64,000 nucleotides of DNA from Amycolatopsis rifamycinica (GCF_000695625.1 NZ_JMQI01000014.1:1-64000), one strand, 5' to 3'. Shown: positions 45,806-55,083, counted from the stretch's first letter. Notes: a model not told the origin generated them from the sequence alone. Numbers and translations are program-made.

Positions 45806-48304
45806 GTGACGGTCGAGCCGCCGAAGAAGCCGTCGGCGCGGCGAGTCTTCCTCAGCCACACGAGTGAACTGCGCGAGCTGCCGCAGCCACGGTCGTTCAT
45901 CGAGGCGGCGGAGTCGGCGGTGACCCGGGCCGGCGACGCGGTGGCGGACATGGCCTACTTCACCGCCCGGGACATCACGCCCGAGCAGGTGGACCAGGAG
46001 AAGCTGGCAGAGGCGGACGTCTACGTCCTGATCGCCGGCTTCCGCTACGGCTCCCTGGTCCGCGGCCGCACGGACGTGTCGTACACCGAGCAGGAGTTCC
46101 AAACGGCGACCACTCTCGGGCTGCCTCGGCTGGTGTTCCTGCTCGGCGACGACACCGAGGGCCCACGAGCGTTGTTCGGCGATCTTCACCATGCCGACCG
46201 GCAGGAGGCGTTTCGCCGGAGGTTGCGGAACAGCGGGATCACCCTCCAGACGGTGTCCACCCCCGAACAGCTGGAGACGGCCCTGCTGCAGGCATTGGTC
46301 GAACTCCCTCGGCCGCGGCAGCAGTCGATGCCCGCGGGACGGATCTGGGGGATCCCGGGCCGGACGGTCCAGTTCACCGGCCGCGAAGAACTGCTGTCCA
46401 TGCTGCACGAGACGCTGCGGTCCGGGCAGCCGTCGGTGGTCCAGGCGGTGCACGGGATGGGCGGGGTCGGCAAGACGACGGCGGCGTTGGAGTACGCCCA
46501 CCGTTACGGCGACGACTACGACGTGGCCTGGTGGATCCCCTCGGAGGACCCCGACCTGATCGCCGGGCGCTTGGCCGAGCTGGCCCGCGCGCTCGACCTC
46601 GTCGCCGACGGCGATCCGGCCACCATGGCGGTCGCCCGGCTGCACGGAACCCTGCGCGAGCGCGACCGCTGGTTGCTGGTGTTCGACAACGCCGAAGACG
46701 CCATCCGGCTGCAGCCGTTCCTGCCCGGTGGCGAGGGGCACGTGATCATCACGTCCCGCAACCCGCACTGGACCGGAGTCGCGGCGGCACTGCCGGTGCG
46801 CGAGTTCACGCGCGCCGAGTCGGTCGAGGTGCTGAAGACCCACCGGCCCGAGTTGCCCGGGACGGACGCCGACCGGATCGCGGAGGAACTGGGCGACCTA
46901 CCGCTCGCGGTGGACCAGGCGGGCAGGCTGCTGTCGGTCACCGGCTGGACCACGGACACGTACCTCTCCCTGCTCGCCGAACGGGCCGAAGAACTGCTCG
47001 CCCGCCACCAGCAGGCCGGCTACCGGACCTCGGTGGCCGCGGCGTGGGCCCTGTCGTTCGACCGCCTGGTGCAGGACCACCCCGCGGCCTTGCCGGTGCT
47101 GACGTTCATCGCCTGGCTGGCTCCGGAACCCGTCCCGCTCACGTTGCTGACCGAGCTGCCCGAGGACCTCGTGCCGGCCGTTCGCGATCCGCTGGGCATG
47201 GCCGACATCACCACCGTCCTGCGCGCACGGGGCATGGCCGACGTCACGGCGAACACCGCGCAGCTGCACCGCGTTCCGGCCGCCCTGCTGCGTGCGCGCA
47301 CCCGGCACGACACACCGGTGGACGGGGAGAGCTGGCCGGTGACCGTCGTCCGAGTGCTTCGCGCCGGGCTTCCCGGCAATCCGTGGAACAACCCACCCGC
47401 GTGGCCACTGTGGCAGTCGCTGCTGCCGCACTTGCTCGTGGCGACCGGCAGCTCCCGTGACGTGCAGCCCGCGATATCCGACGTGGCCTACCTGCTCGAC
47501 CGCGCTGCCAGCTATCTCCAGACCCGCGGTGAGCCCCGAGCTGCCTTGCCGCTGTTCGAGCGAAGTTACAAACTGTGCGTGGAGGTGAACGGTGTTGACC
47601 ACCCCCGCACCTTCCTATCAGCCAACAACCTCGCCCTCGGCCTGAGTCAACTCGGGGAGCATCAGCGGGCCCACGACCTGGACCAGGACACACTTGCCCG
47701 CTGTCGACGCGTCCTCGGGGAGGACCATCCCGACACGCTCAGCACTGCCAACAACCTCGCTGGCAACCTCATGGCACTCGGCGAATATCAGCAAGCCTAC
47801 GACCTCGACCAGGACACGTTCACCCGCCGCAAGTGTGTCTTCGGCGAAGACGACCCAGACACCCTTACCTCTGCCAGCAACCTCGTCAGCACTCTGTACG
47901 TACTCGGCGAATGTGAACGGGCCCGTGATCTCGGTCAGGACACCCTCGACCGCATTCGGCGGGTCCTTGGGGCCGATCATCCGGAGACTCTCGCCACCGC
48001 CGTCAACCTTGCCAGCAACCTGTGGGTACTCGGCGAATGGCAGCGGGCCCGTGATCTCAACCAGGACACCCTCGACCGTAGCCGACGGATCCTCGGCGAG
48101 GATCACCCCAATTCCCTCATGGCCGCCAGCCACCTTGCCTCGGGCCTCAGGAGGCTCGGCGAGTACCGGCAGGCTTACGAACTCGACAAGGACATTCTGG
48201 CTCGCCGTAAGCGTGTCCTGGGCGAAGATCACCCTGACACACTGCAGAGCGTCGAGCACCTCGTCGCCGACCTGAAAGCCCTCCAGGACCAAGATCCCGG
48301 CTAG
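45806..48304 (+). CDS. STAND ATPase: DUF4062, NB-ARC and TPR repeats
   Basis: An 832-residue signal-transduction ATPase. Residues about 10-110 form a DUF4062 domain (RRVFLSHTSELRELP), a TIR-like fold. The NB-ARC ATPase follows, with Walker A GMGGVGKTT near residue 215 and Walker B WLLVFDNAED near 289. From about 585 to the end there are five kinesin-light-chain-type TPRs of 42 residues, each with L-G-E-x-H-P-D-T-L. Such proteins sense a ligand with the TPRs and oligomerise on ATP. Some bacterial STANDs act in phage defence, others in regulation; which applies here is unknown. GTG 45806 follows GAGGGGAGTGG. Its stop overlaps that of the converging aglA in a shared CTAG. Confidence 0.88.
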   Translation: MTVEPPKKPSARRVFLSHTSELRELPQPRSFIEAAESAVTRAGDAVADMAYFTARDITPEQVDQEKLAEADVYVLIAGFRYGSLVRGRTDVSYTEQEFQTATTLGLPRLVFLLGDDTEGPRALFGDLHHADRQEAFRRRLRNSGITLQTVSTPEQLETALLQALVELPRPRQQSMPAGRIWGIPGRTVQFTGREELLSMLHETLRSGQPSVVQAVHGMGGVGKTTAALEYAHRYGDDYDVAWWIPSEDPDLIAGRLAELARALDLVADGDPATMAVARLHGTLRERDRWLLVFDNAEDAIRLQPFLPGGEGHVIITSRNPHWTGVAAALPVREFTRAESVEVLKTHRPELPGTDADRIAEELGDLPLAVDQAGRLLSVTGWTTDTYLSLLAERAEELLARHQQAGYRTSVAAAWALSFDRLVQDHPAALPVLTFIAWLAPEPVPLTLLTELPEDLVPAVRDPLGMADITTVLRARGMADVTANTAQLHRVPAALLRARTRHDTPVDGESWPVTVVRVLRAGLPGNPWNNPPAWPLWQSLLPHLLVATGSSRDVQPAISDVAYLLDRAASYLQTRGEPRAALPLFERSYKLCVEVNGVDHPRTFLSANNLALGLSQLGEHQRAHDLDQDTLARCRRVLGEDHPDTLSTANNLAGNLMALGEYQQAYDLDQDTFTRRKCVFGEDDPDTLTSASNLVSTLYVLGECERARDLGQDTLDRIRRVLGADHPETLATAVNLASNLWVLGEWQRARDLNQDTLDRSRRILGEDHPNSLMAASHLASGLRRLGEYRQAYELDKDILARRKRVLGEDHPDTLQSVEHLVADLKALQDQDPG

Positions 48305-49851
48305 ACCAGCCAGGCGGCCGAATCCGCGGGCAGCTTCCCCTCGACCAGCGGACTGCTCGACAGCAGCACCTCACCGGGCGGCAGGGCGATGGGCGAAGCC
48401 GACGTGTTCAGCGCGCACACCAGGCCACCCCCGCGCCGCCGGAACGCGAAGCACCCCGCCGGAGCGCCGTACCACTCCAGCTCGTCGCCCGTGAACGCCG
48501 AATGCGTCTTGCGCAGCTCGATCGCGGCGCGGTACAGCGACAGCGTCGAGTCCGCGTCCTCGATCTGCTTCTCCACCGTCAACCCCGCCCATGAAGCCGG
48601 CATCGGCAGCCACGTGCGCGGGTTGCGCGAGAAGCCGAACGGCGGCAGGTCGCCTTCCCACGGCAACGGCACCCGCGAGACGTCCCGCCCGAACTCGGCT
48701 CCGCTGGTCTTCGCGCGCGGGTCGGCCATGTCCGCCGGCGACAGCTCGACGTTCGCCAGCCCCAGCTCTTCGCCGTTGTACAGGTACACCGTGCCCGGCA
48801 GGGCCAGCTCGACCAGCGCCATCGCCCGCGCGCGGCGCACGCCCGCCGCCCCGCCGCCGTAGCGGCTGACCTGCCGCCAGACGTCGTGGTTGCCCAGCGT
48901 CCAGGTCGCCGGGGCACCCGTGCGGGCCGGGACGGCCAGGGAGCGCTCGATGGCCGTGCGCATCGCGTCGGCGTCGAAGTGGGTCAGCACCAGCCGGAAG
49001 TTGAACGCCAGGTGCAGCTCGCCGGGCCGCAGGTAGCGCGACAGGCGTTCCTCGTCGGTCACCCAGAGCTCGCCGACCGCCATCGCGTCCGGGAACTCGT
49101 CGAGGACCTTGCGGATCATCTGGTGGATCTCGTGGACGCCGTCGTTGTCCCAGCGCGGGTCGTAGTAGTGGCTCGGCCCCAGCGCGTCGGCGCGCGGATC
49201 CATGTCCGGCAGGCCCGGCGGCTTGGCCATGCCGTGCGCGACGTCGATGCGGAAGCCGTCGACGCCGCGTTCGAGCCAGAACCGCAGGGTGCGCTCCAGA
49301 TCGGCGGCGACCTCGGGGTTGGCCCAGTTGAGGTCCGGCTGCTGGGGCGCGAACAGGTGCAGGTACCACTGGCCGTCCGGCACCCGGGTCCAGGCCGGCC
49401 CGCCGAACGCGCTCACCCAGTTGTTCGGCGGGTCTTCGCCCTTCGGGCCGACGCCGTCGCGGAAGATGTACCGGTCGCGTTCCGGGCTGCCCGGCGCGGC
49501 GGCCATCGCCGACTTGAACCAGGCGTGCTGGTTGCTGGTGTGGTTGGGGACCACGTCGACGGTGACCTTGATGCCGCGCTTGTGGGCCTCGGTGAGCAGC
49601 ACGTCGAAGTCGCCGAGGGTGCCGAACATCGGGTCGACGTCCCGCGGGTCGGCGATGTCGTAGCCGTGGTCGGCCATGGGGGAGCGGTAGAACGGCGTCA
49701 GCCACAGCGCGTCGACGCCCAGCAGCTCCAGGTAACCGAGCCGGGAGTGGATGCCCTCCAGGTCCCCGACGCCGTCACCGTCCGAATCGGCGAACGAGCG
49801 TACGTAGACCTGGTAGAAGACGGCGTCCTGCCACCAGGCTTCCGGTCTCAT
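48301..49851 (-). CDS. aglA: GH13 alpha-glucosidase
   Basis: A 516-residue GH13 enzyme. It has the barrel start [23 protein letters not shown], the nucleophile Asp in GFRIDVAH near residue 200, the acid/base Glu in AVGELW and the third acid in LGNHD. It is cytoplasmic and probably cleaves alpha-glucosides from glycogen or trehalose metabolism. It is coupled to the globin gene by an ATGA overlap, matching the Rv2470-Rv2471 (glbO-aglA) neighbourhood as I recall it. Confidence 0.93.
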   Translation of the reverse strand: MRPEAWWQDAVFYQVYVRSFADSDGDGVGDLEGIHSRLGYLELLGVDALWLTPFYRSPMADHGYDIADPRDVDPMFGTLGDFDVLLTEAHKRGIKVTVDVVPNHTSNQHAWFKSAMAAAPGSPERDRYIFRDGVGPKGEDPPNNWVSAFGGPAWTRVPDGQWYLHLFAPQQPDLNWANPEVAADLERTLRFWLERGVDGFRIDVAHGMAKPPGLPDMDPRADALGPSHYYDPRWDNDGVHEIHQMIRKVLDEFPDAMAVGELWVTDEERLSRYLRPGELHLAFNFRLVLTHFDADAMRTAIERSLAVPARTGAPATWTLGNHDVWRQVSRYGGGAAGVRRARAMALVELALPGTVYLYNGEELGLANVELSPADMADPRAKTSGAEFGRDVSRVPLPWEGDLPPFGFSRNPRTWLPMPASWAGLTVEKQIEDADSTLSLYRAAIELRKTHSAFTGDELEWYGAPAGCFAFRRRGGGLVCALNTSASPIALPPGEVLLSSSPLVEGKLPADSAAWLV

Positions 49852-50249
49852 ACGAAGCTGTTCATCATGCTGTGCGCGGCCATCTCCAGGTAGGCCCAGA
49901 GCTGCCCGCGGTAGGGCTCCTCGAGGTTCTCCTCGTCGACGGCGATCCGGATGCACCGCAGCCAGGCGTCCCGCTCGATCGGCCCGATCTTGAACGGCCC
50001 GTGCCGCATCCGCAGCCGCGGGTGCCCGCGCTGGTCGGAGTAGGTGTGCGGGCCGCCCCAGTACTGCATGAGGAACAGCCGGAACCGCTCTTCGGCGGGC
50101 CCGAGGTCCTCTTCGGGGTAGAGGGGGCGGAGGATCTCGTCGCGCGCGACCTCCTCGTAGAACCGTCCGACGATCCGGCGGAACGTCGGTTCGCCGCCGA
50201 TCGCTTCGTAGAGGTTCGCCGGTTCGCTCACTGCAGACACGCCTTCCAT
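49848..50249 (-). CDS. glbO: Truncated haemoglobin, group II (GlbO type)
   Basis: A 133-residue 2-on-2 globin. The motifs [16 protein letters not shown], the [21 protein letters not shown] segment that includes the proximal His region, and a Trp in the G helix mark group II. It would bind O2 and NO, perhaps feeding oxygen to respiration. The oxidase accessory genes nearby fit that. ATG 50249 has AAGGG 5 bases upstream; GTG starts at 50240 and 50231 are possible. Confidence 0.94.
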   Translation of the reverse strand: MEGVSAVSEPANLYEAIGGEPTFRRIVGRFYEEVARDEILRPLYPEEDLGPAEERFRLFLMQYWGGPHTYSDQRGHPRLRMRHGPFKIGPIERDAWLRCIRIAVDEENLEEPYRGQLWAYLEMAAHSMMNSFV

Positions 50250-50340
50250 TTTGCCCTTGGGGTGCGGGTTCCCGACGCCCGGTCCGCTCTGTTCCGGATG
50301 GTCGTGAACCCGCTCCCCAGCGTAACGGCGCTCGCGGCCG

Positions 50341-51327
50341 CTACTTCCCGGCCGCCGGGGCCGCGGGCGGGAACAGCCGGCCGAGCGGCGGCTCGAACCC
50401 GGCCTCTTCCAGGGCCGCCAGCAGCTGGGCACGCAGCGCCCGCTGCACCGCCCACTGCTTGCCCGGGCGGACCTTCACGGTCAGGCGCAGCTGGAGACCT
50501 TCCGGTGTGACGCTTTCCACACCCAGCATCTCCGGCGGCTCGAGGACGTTGTCCTTCAGCGCGTCACTCTCGGTGGCCGTGGAGGCCGCGGCCGCGAGCA
50601 CCGTCGTCGCGCGTTCGACGTCGGCCGTGTAGCCGAGGGGGACGTCGACGACCGCCACCGCGAAGCCCTGGCTCGAGTTGCCGACGCGCAGCACCTCGCC
50701 GTTGCGGACGTACCAGACCGTGCCCTTGACGTCACGCAGCGTGGTGATCCGGAGCCCGACGGACTCGACCGTGCCGGACGCCTCGCCGACGTCCACGACG
50801 TCGCCGACGCCGTACTGGTCCTCGACCATCATGAAGATCCCGGACAGGAAGTCCTTGACCAGGTTCTGCGCGCCGAACCCGATCGCGACACCGATGATGC
50901 CCGCCGAGGCGATGATCGGGCCCAGGTTGATGCCGAGCTCGCCCAGCACCAGGATGAACGCCAGGCCGTAGATCAGGAACGTCGCCATCGACTTCAGCAC
51001 CGAGCCGATGGTCATCGCGCGCTGGCGGCGCCGTTCGATGATCGCGGAGCCGAGCACCTCCGGGGCCCGCTCGCGCAGCGGGCGCAGCATCGAAGGAAGT
51101 TTTCCGCCCGTCTTGGGCAGGGTCGTGACGCGGTTGATCAGCCGTCTCACGAGCAGGCGGACCACGAACGCGATCACGATGATCATAAGGATCTTGATCG
51201 GCTTGGTGATCAGCCAGTTCGCCGAACCCGCCAGCCACTCGTTGCCCGTGACCTCGAACACCTGGTGGCAGAAGGTGCTGAGGTCGTCGATGCACGGCGT
51301 CTTGACGGAGGTGAGGACGGGGAGCAC
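50341..51327 (-). CDS. Small-conductance mechanosensitive channel (MscS family)
   Basis: About 328 residues. Membrane helices lie near residues 25-55 and 100-150. The last, pore-lining helix has the Gly/Ala pattern [26 protein letters not shown], followed by the beta domain ([19 protein letters not shown]) and a C-terminal alpha/beta domain. It would release solutes on osmotic downshock. GTG 51327 is a tentative start; the frame is open further upstream. I do not recall it at this place in mycobacteria. Confidence 0.88.
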   Translation of the reverse strand: MLPVLTSVKTPCIDDLSTFCHQVFEVTGNEWLAGSANWLITKPIKILMIIVIAFVVRLLVRRLINRVTTLPKTGGKLPSMLRPLRERAPEVLGSAIIERRRQRAMTIGSVLKSMATFLIYGLAFILVLGELGINLGPIIASAGIIGVAIGFGAQNLVKDFLSGIFMMVEDQYGVGDVVDVGEASGTVESVGLRITTLRDVKGTVWYVRNGEVLRVGNSSQGFAVAVVDVPLGYTADVERATTVLAAAASTATESDALKDNVLEPPEMLGVESVTPEGLQLRLTVKVRPGKQWAVQRALRAQLLAALEEAGFEPPLGRLFPPAAPAAGK

Positions 51328-51472
51328 GGGGTTCTGTTCATCCTTCCGATCGGGTCGGGCACCCCAACGCCGAGTGGATGTTGGGTCGCGCGGATGTGAC
51401 ACGTCCTGTAACACACGTGCGCTGGGGGCCTGTTCTGTGGTCGACTATGCCTACGCCCCTGGAGGTGGTCGA

Positions 51473-52183
51473 GTGCCAGACCGACAACCCAGCCCCCGCG
51501 GCGCCTCCGGCCAAGCCACGGCCGACGAGGTGCCAGAGGTGGTTCTGCGTGCCTATCCGGGGGGTTCCGCATCCGGCGGAACCGTCCCGGCCGGGCCGGG
51601 GACCCGCCCAGGGGGAGTGACCCGCCCGCCCGGACAGCGTAGTAGAGGCCGGGATCCGGCCGCCCCGGCCTGGGGCAGGCGCCGGGTGCTCCTGCTCAAC
51701 GCCACGTTCGAGCCGCTGACCGCGTTGCCGCTGCGGCGCGCCGTCGTGCTCGTGATGTGCGGCAAGGCCGAAGTGGTCCACGGTGACCCCGGCGGGAACG
51801 AGCTGCACTCGGCGAAGGTTTCGCTGCCGGTGCCCTCGGTGATCCGCCTCAGCTCGTACGTGCGCGTACCGTATCGCGCGCAGGTGCCGCTGACCCGCGC
51901 GGGGCTGATGCACCGGGACCGGTACCGCTGCGCCTACTGCGGAGGGCGGGCCGAGACGATCGACCACGTCGTTCCGCGCAGCCGGGGTGGCCCCCACAGC
52001 TGGACGAACTGCGTCGCCTGCTGCGCCAAGTGCAACCACCGCAAGGCGGACCGGCTGCTCTCGGAGATCGGCTGGCGGCTGCGCATCGTCCCGCGGGCGC
52101 CCCACGGCCCGCACTGGCGGCTGCTCGCGCACTCCAAGGAGGCCGACCCGCTTTGGCGGCCGTATCTCGGCTCCGCCGCCTAG
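51473..52183 (+). CDS. HNH endonuclease-domain protein (Rv2469c-like)
   Basis: A 236-residue protein. The HNH/zinc domain CAYCGGRAETIDHVVPRSRGG...NCVACCAKCNHRKADR begins near residue 153, with two CxxC pairs and the catalytic His. A disordered Pro/Gly-rich N-terminus comes before a conserved beta domain (RVLLLNATFEPLTALPLRRAVVLVM). The family is widespread in actinobacteria with no settled role. GTG 51473 has a strong GGAGGTGG site. Confidence 0.9.
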   Translation: MPDRQPSPRGASGQATADEVPEVVLRAYPGGSASGGTVPAGPGTRPGGVTRPPGQRSRGRDPAAPAWGRRRVLLLNATFEPLTALPLRRAVVLVMCGKAEVVHGDPGGNELHSAKVSLPVPSVIRLSSYVRVPYRAQVPLTRAGLMHRDRYRCAYCGGRAETIDHVVPRSRGGPHSWTNCVACCAKCNHRKADRLLSEIGWRLRIVPRAPHGPHWRLLAHSKEADPLWRPYLGSAA

Positions 52184-52336
52184 CTCTTCCGGTGGGCGGA
52201 GCTGCGGACGCCGCTGCCTGACGCGCGGACGAGAGGGCCCGGACAAGCCGGCGCCCCGGCTGCCTGTGCGGCGGCCGGGGCGAGCCGGGTGCTTGCGCGA
52301 CGTTCAGGTCGGTACGCGCGGCCCTGGAGGAACGGG

Positions 52337-52708
52337 TCAGGCGGCGAGCGTGTAGTCGCTCTGGCAGGTGACGCGGGTGCCCATGGTGACGCGCGTGCCG
52401 CGGGTGACACGCGTGCCACGCGTGACGCGGGTGCCGCAGGTGACTCGCGTGCCGGCCGTCACACGCGTGCCCATCGTGACGCGAGTGCCACGCGTGACTC
52501 GGGTCCCTCGGGTGACCCGCGTGCCCGCCGTCACCCGGGTGCCCATCGTGACGCGCGTTCCGGCGGTCACCCGTGTACCGCGAGTGACACGTGTACCCCG
52601 GGTAACCCTTGTGCCCGCCGTCACACGCGTTCCGGGGACGGATTCGGTTTCGCTCAGTGACGAGAAGGTCTCGGTGATCGCCTGTGCGGGCGTGTGGACG
52701 CTGTTCAT
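52337..52708 (-). CDS. Hexapeptide-repeat protein, 15 x GTRVTx, possible multi-core peptide precursor
   Basis: A 123-residue protein in three parts. A non-repetitive 25-residue N-terminus (MNSVHTPAQAITETFSSL, then SETESVP) is followed by 15 uninterrupted hexapeptides GTRVTx (residues 26-115) and the tail QSDYTLAA. The sixth residue runs A-R-R-A-M-A-R-R-M-A-C-R-R-M-C. AGGAGG at 52716-52721, 7 bases ahead of ATG, is an excellent ribosome site. The repeat codons differ at synonymous positions (Arg CGC, CGT, CGG, AGG; Val GTC, GTG, GTT), which suggests selection on the peptide. The layout could be a leader plus multi-core RiPP precursor, or a small beta-helix. No modification enzyme is adjacent. 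The plus-strand frame through the array is a shadow. Confidence 0.75.
   Translation of the reverse strand: MNSVHTPAQAITETFSSLSETESVPGTRVTAGTRVTRGTRVTRGTRVTAGTRVTMGTRVTAGTRVTRGTRVTRGTRVTMGTRVTAGTRVTCGTRVTRGTRVTRGTRVTMGTRVTCQSDYTLAA
52364..52633 (-). repeat. Fifteen tandem 18-bp coding repeats
   Basis: These units encode the GTRVTx hexapeptides. Each unit is 18 bp without spacers, with a conserved backbone of the GGCACGCGTGTCACx type and variable third bases. Many copies contain the palindrome ACGCGT. The array should be prone to length variation. Confidence 0.9.
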
Positions 52709-52986
52709 GGCAAGGCCTCCTGGGACCGGTGCGTTACCTGCTGGGGCTGGCGGGCGGGGCGCAAGGCCCGTACAGGTGAAAAAGCTACGAGGATTTCAAG
52801 GTCCCGACAAGACGACAGCGGCGGGTGCGGCCGCCTGTACGTTGAGTTGCAACCTTTCGGCCCGACGGTCTTCGCCCCAACGTTCCAGTGCCCGCGAGCC
52901 AAGCGGCGGACGGCAGTCGGCTTACGACGAACGGTCGAGTGCGCCGCGCGCGGTGGGTGCGGAGGTCATCCGATACGCTCAGCGCC
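52709..52986. promoter_or_regulatory. Divergent promoter region between repeat-protein and oxidase genes
   Basis: A 278-base spacer between the minus-strand repeat gene and the plus-strand oxidase accessory gene. It contains a locally AT-richer patch (about 52776-52800, GTGAAAAAGCTACGAGGATTT). This could hold the promoter of the repeat gene, whose ribosome site AGGAGG is at 52716-52721. No firm boxes were assigned. Confidence 0.35.
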
Positions 52987-53241
52987 GTGAACGTTGTCGA
53001 GACGATCGTGGTCTTCGCCGTGATCCCGCTGGCCATCTACGGCCTCGCCGGGCTGCTGACGCTCCGGCGCAGGTCCGGCGGTGCCCCGCGGCACCGGTCC
53101 GGCCAGGCCTGGGAGTACCCGGCCATGTGGTGGAGCGCCAACCCCGAAGGGGCGGGCACCGGACACCGGCACGCCGGCACCGAGAACAGCGCGCCCGAGG
53201 GCGCCCCGACCGCGGCTGGAGGCGCTCGTGGCAACTGGTGA
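52987..53241 (+). CDS. ctaJ: Cytochrome aa3 oxidase accessory subunit, CtaJ-like
   Basis: An 84-residue single-span membrane protein. The helix VETIVVFAVIPLAIYGLAGLLTL is followed by a basic stretch and W-E-Y-P-A-M-W-W, like the small subunit found in the mycobacterial bc1-aa3 supercomplex. Its pairing with the DUF5130 gene matches the mycobacterial arrangement as I recall it. GTG 52987 is the start. It overlaps the next gene by 14 bases. The CtaI/CtaJ naming is from memory. Confidence 0.8.
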   Translation: MNVVETIVVFAVIPLAIYGLAGLLTLRRRSGGAPRHRSGQAWEYPAMWWSANPEGAGTGHRHAGTENSAPEGAPTAAGGARGNW

Positions 53242-53716
53242 GCTGACGAAGCGCGTCGACGAGTCCGAGCTGGGCTACGGCGAGGCCCTGATGGCCACCG
53301 GACGCGTGTCCGCGGCCAAGATGTACGAGCCGGCGGCGCCGTCCGGGCCGTTCAACACCCGCCAGCTGGCCCGCCTCGACGAGGCGCTGACGTTCGCTTC
53401 GCGGGAGACGGGGCTCGACTTCAGCCTGTACCTCGGCGAGCTGGGCCCGGACAGCCGCGCGGCGGCGGAGAAGCTGCACGCGACGACGGCGGACCCGTTG
53501 AACTCGGTGCTGATCGCGGTCTCCCCGGGCGAGCGCCTGATCGAGATCGTCACGGGGAAGGCGGCGCACCTGCGCCTCCCGGACCGTGGCGCCAAGCTGG
53601 CGGTGGCGAGCATGGTGGCGTCGTTCAAGGAGGGTGACCTGGTCCGCGGACTGGTCAACGGCCTGGTGAACGCGCTGCGGATGCTGTCCGATCAGGCGGG
53701 GCCCGCGCCCCGCTGA
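53228..53716 (+). CDS. ctaI: DUF5130 protein, CtaI-like oxidase accessory subunit
   Basis: A 162-residue protein with a TPM-like soluble domain. It has LARLDEALTFASRETGLDFSLYLGEL, VLIAVSPGERLIEIVTG and a terminal helix ASFKEGDLVRGLVNGL, all matching the Rv2468c/DUF5130 family. In mycobacteria this protein binds the cytoplasmic face of cytochrome oxidase. GTG 53228 has GGAGG 5 bases upstream and lies inside the end of the CtaJ gene, implying translational coupling. Confidence 0.85.
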   Translation: MATGELTKRVDESELGYGEALMATGRVSAAKMYEPAAPSGPFNTRQLARLDEALTFASRETGLDFSLYLGELGPDSRAAAEKLHATTADPLNSVLIAVSPGERLIEIVTGKAAHLRLPDRGAKLAVASMVASFKEGDLVRGLVNGLVNALRMLSDQAGPAPR

Positions 53717-53732
53717 TCTTTCGGGTTTTCGG

Positions 53733-53767
53733 AGTGCCCCGCACCTCGGGCTGAGGTGCGGGGCACT
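53733..53767 (+). terminator. Strong terminator after the oxidase accessory genes
   Basis: AGTGCCCCGCACCTC (53733-53747), 5-base loop, perfect 15-bp complement ending at 53767, then TTCGTCTT. It separates these genes from the orphan glycosyltransferase. Confidence 0.85.
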
Positions 53768-53883
53768 TTCGTCTTCGGCCGCTCCCTTTTCAGGCACCCG
53801 AACACCTGGTGCGTGGGTAGAACTGCGGGCCCGCGATCCCCGTTCCCGTGTCCAAACTGGCGGGCGGAGACGGGAGTGGCCAC

Positions 53884-55083
53884 GTGCGCGTGTTGTTGTC
53901 GACCTACGGGTCGCGCGGGGATGTCGAGCCTCTGGTCGGGCTGGCCGTGCGGGCGCGGGAACTGGGCGCGCAGGTGCGGGTGTGCGCGCCACCCGATTTC
54001 GCGGAGCGCCTGGCCGGTGCCGATGTGCAGCTGATCCCGGTCGGCTGGCCGGTGCGCCCGGTGTTGCACGGGGCGATGCCACCGCCGGCCGGCGACCGCT
54101 CCCAGCGCGTCGCGGAGCTGATCGCCGCGCAGTTCGACGGGCTGGCCGCGGCGGCGCAGGGGTGTGACGCGCTGGTGGCGGCCGGGCTGATGCCGGTCGC
54201 GGCGCGGTCGGTGGCCGAGAAACTGGGTCTGCGCTACCGGTATGCGAGCTACTGCCCGGTCATCCTGCCCTCGCCGCACCATTCGCCGGTGCCGTTCGCG
54301 GAACGGCCGTTCCCGCCCGAGGCGACCGACCACGAGGCGCGGTGGGCGCTGGACGCCCGCAACTACAACGAGCTGTTCGGCGCCGCGCTCAACGCCCACC
54401 GGGCGGCGATGGGCCTGCCCGCCGTCGACGACGTCCGCCGCCACGTCCTGACCGACCGGCCCTGGCTGGCCGCGGATCCGGTGCTGGCGCCGTGGCCCGA
54501 GCCGTCCGGCCTCGACGTCGGGCAGACCGGTGCGTGGATCCTGCCGGACGACCGCCCGCTGCCCGACGAGGTCACGGCGTTCCTCGACGCCGGTGATCCC
54601 CCGGTGTACGTGGGGTTCGGCAGCATGCGTGCCCCGGCAGGCGTCGCCGAGGTGGCCATCGAGGCGATTCGGGCCCGGGGGCGCCGGGTGGTCGTCGGGC
54701 GGGGCTGGGCCGATCTGTCGCTGATCGACGACGGCGCGGACTGCTGCGCGGTCGGCGAGGTCAACCTGCACGCCCTGTTCGCCCGGATGGCCGCGGTGGT
54801 GCACCACGGCGGCGCCGGTACGACGACGGTGGCCGCGCGGGCCGGTGCGCCGCAGGTGGTGGTCGCCCAGATGGTGGACCAGCCGTACTGGGCCGGGCGG
54901 GTGGCCGAGCTGGGGATCGGGGTGGCGCACGAGGGTCCGACGCCGACGGTCGAGTCGCTGTCGACCGCGCTCGATCGGGCGTTGGCGCCGGAAACCGCCG
55001 CCCGGGCCCGGGCGGTCGCGGCCGTGATGCGGACCGATGGGGCTGCGGTGGCCGCTTCGTGGCTGGTTGATGGGGGGCGTTGA
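53884..55083 (+). CDS. Orphan glycosyltransferase of the vancomycin GtfA/B/E type
   Basis: A 399-residue GT1 enzyme. Its start VRVLLSTYGSRGDVEPLVGLAVRARELGAQVRVCAPPDFAERL reads like glycopeptide Gtf proteins. The donor site is VVHHGGAGTTTVAARAGAPQVVV. GTG 53884 with GGGAG 7 bases upstream fits the family start; GTG 53848 is an alternative. No glycopeptide synthetase, sugar gene or transporter is beside it. It may serve the cluster 28 kb away, act on foreign antibiotics, or be a relic. The reading frame is intact, which argues against a relic. Confidence 0.92.
   Translation: MRVLLSTYGSRGDVEPLVGLAVRARELGAQVRVCAPPDFAERLAGADVQLIPVGWPVRPVLHGAMPPPAGDRSQRVAELIAAQFDGLAAAAQGCDALVAAGLMPVAARSVAEKLGLRYRYASYCPVILPSPHHSPVPFAERPFPPEATDHEARWALDARNYNELFGAALNAHRAAMGLPAVDDVRRHVLTDRPWLAADPVLAPWPEPSGLDVGQTGAWILPDDRPLPDEVTAFLDAGDPPVYVGFGSMRAPAGVAEVAIEAIRARGRRVVVGRGWADLSLIDDGADCCAVGEVNLHALFARMAAVVHHGGAGTTTVAARAGAPQVVVAQMVDQPYWAGRVAELGIGVAHEGPTPTVESLSTALDRALAPETAARARAVAAVMRTDGAAVAASWLVDGGR

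Noticed and set aside
52364..52633. CRISPR-like array
   Set aside because: 18-bp units are directly adjacent with no spacers and no cas genes; the array is coding.
52368..53246. Plus-strand frame through the repeat array (VTRVPx repeats)
   Set aside because: It is the complement of the GTRVTx array, has no good ribosome site, and overruns the CtaJ and DUF5130 genes in another frame.
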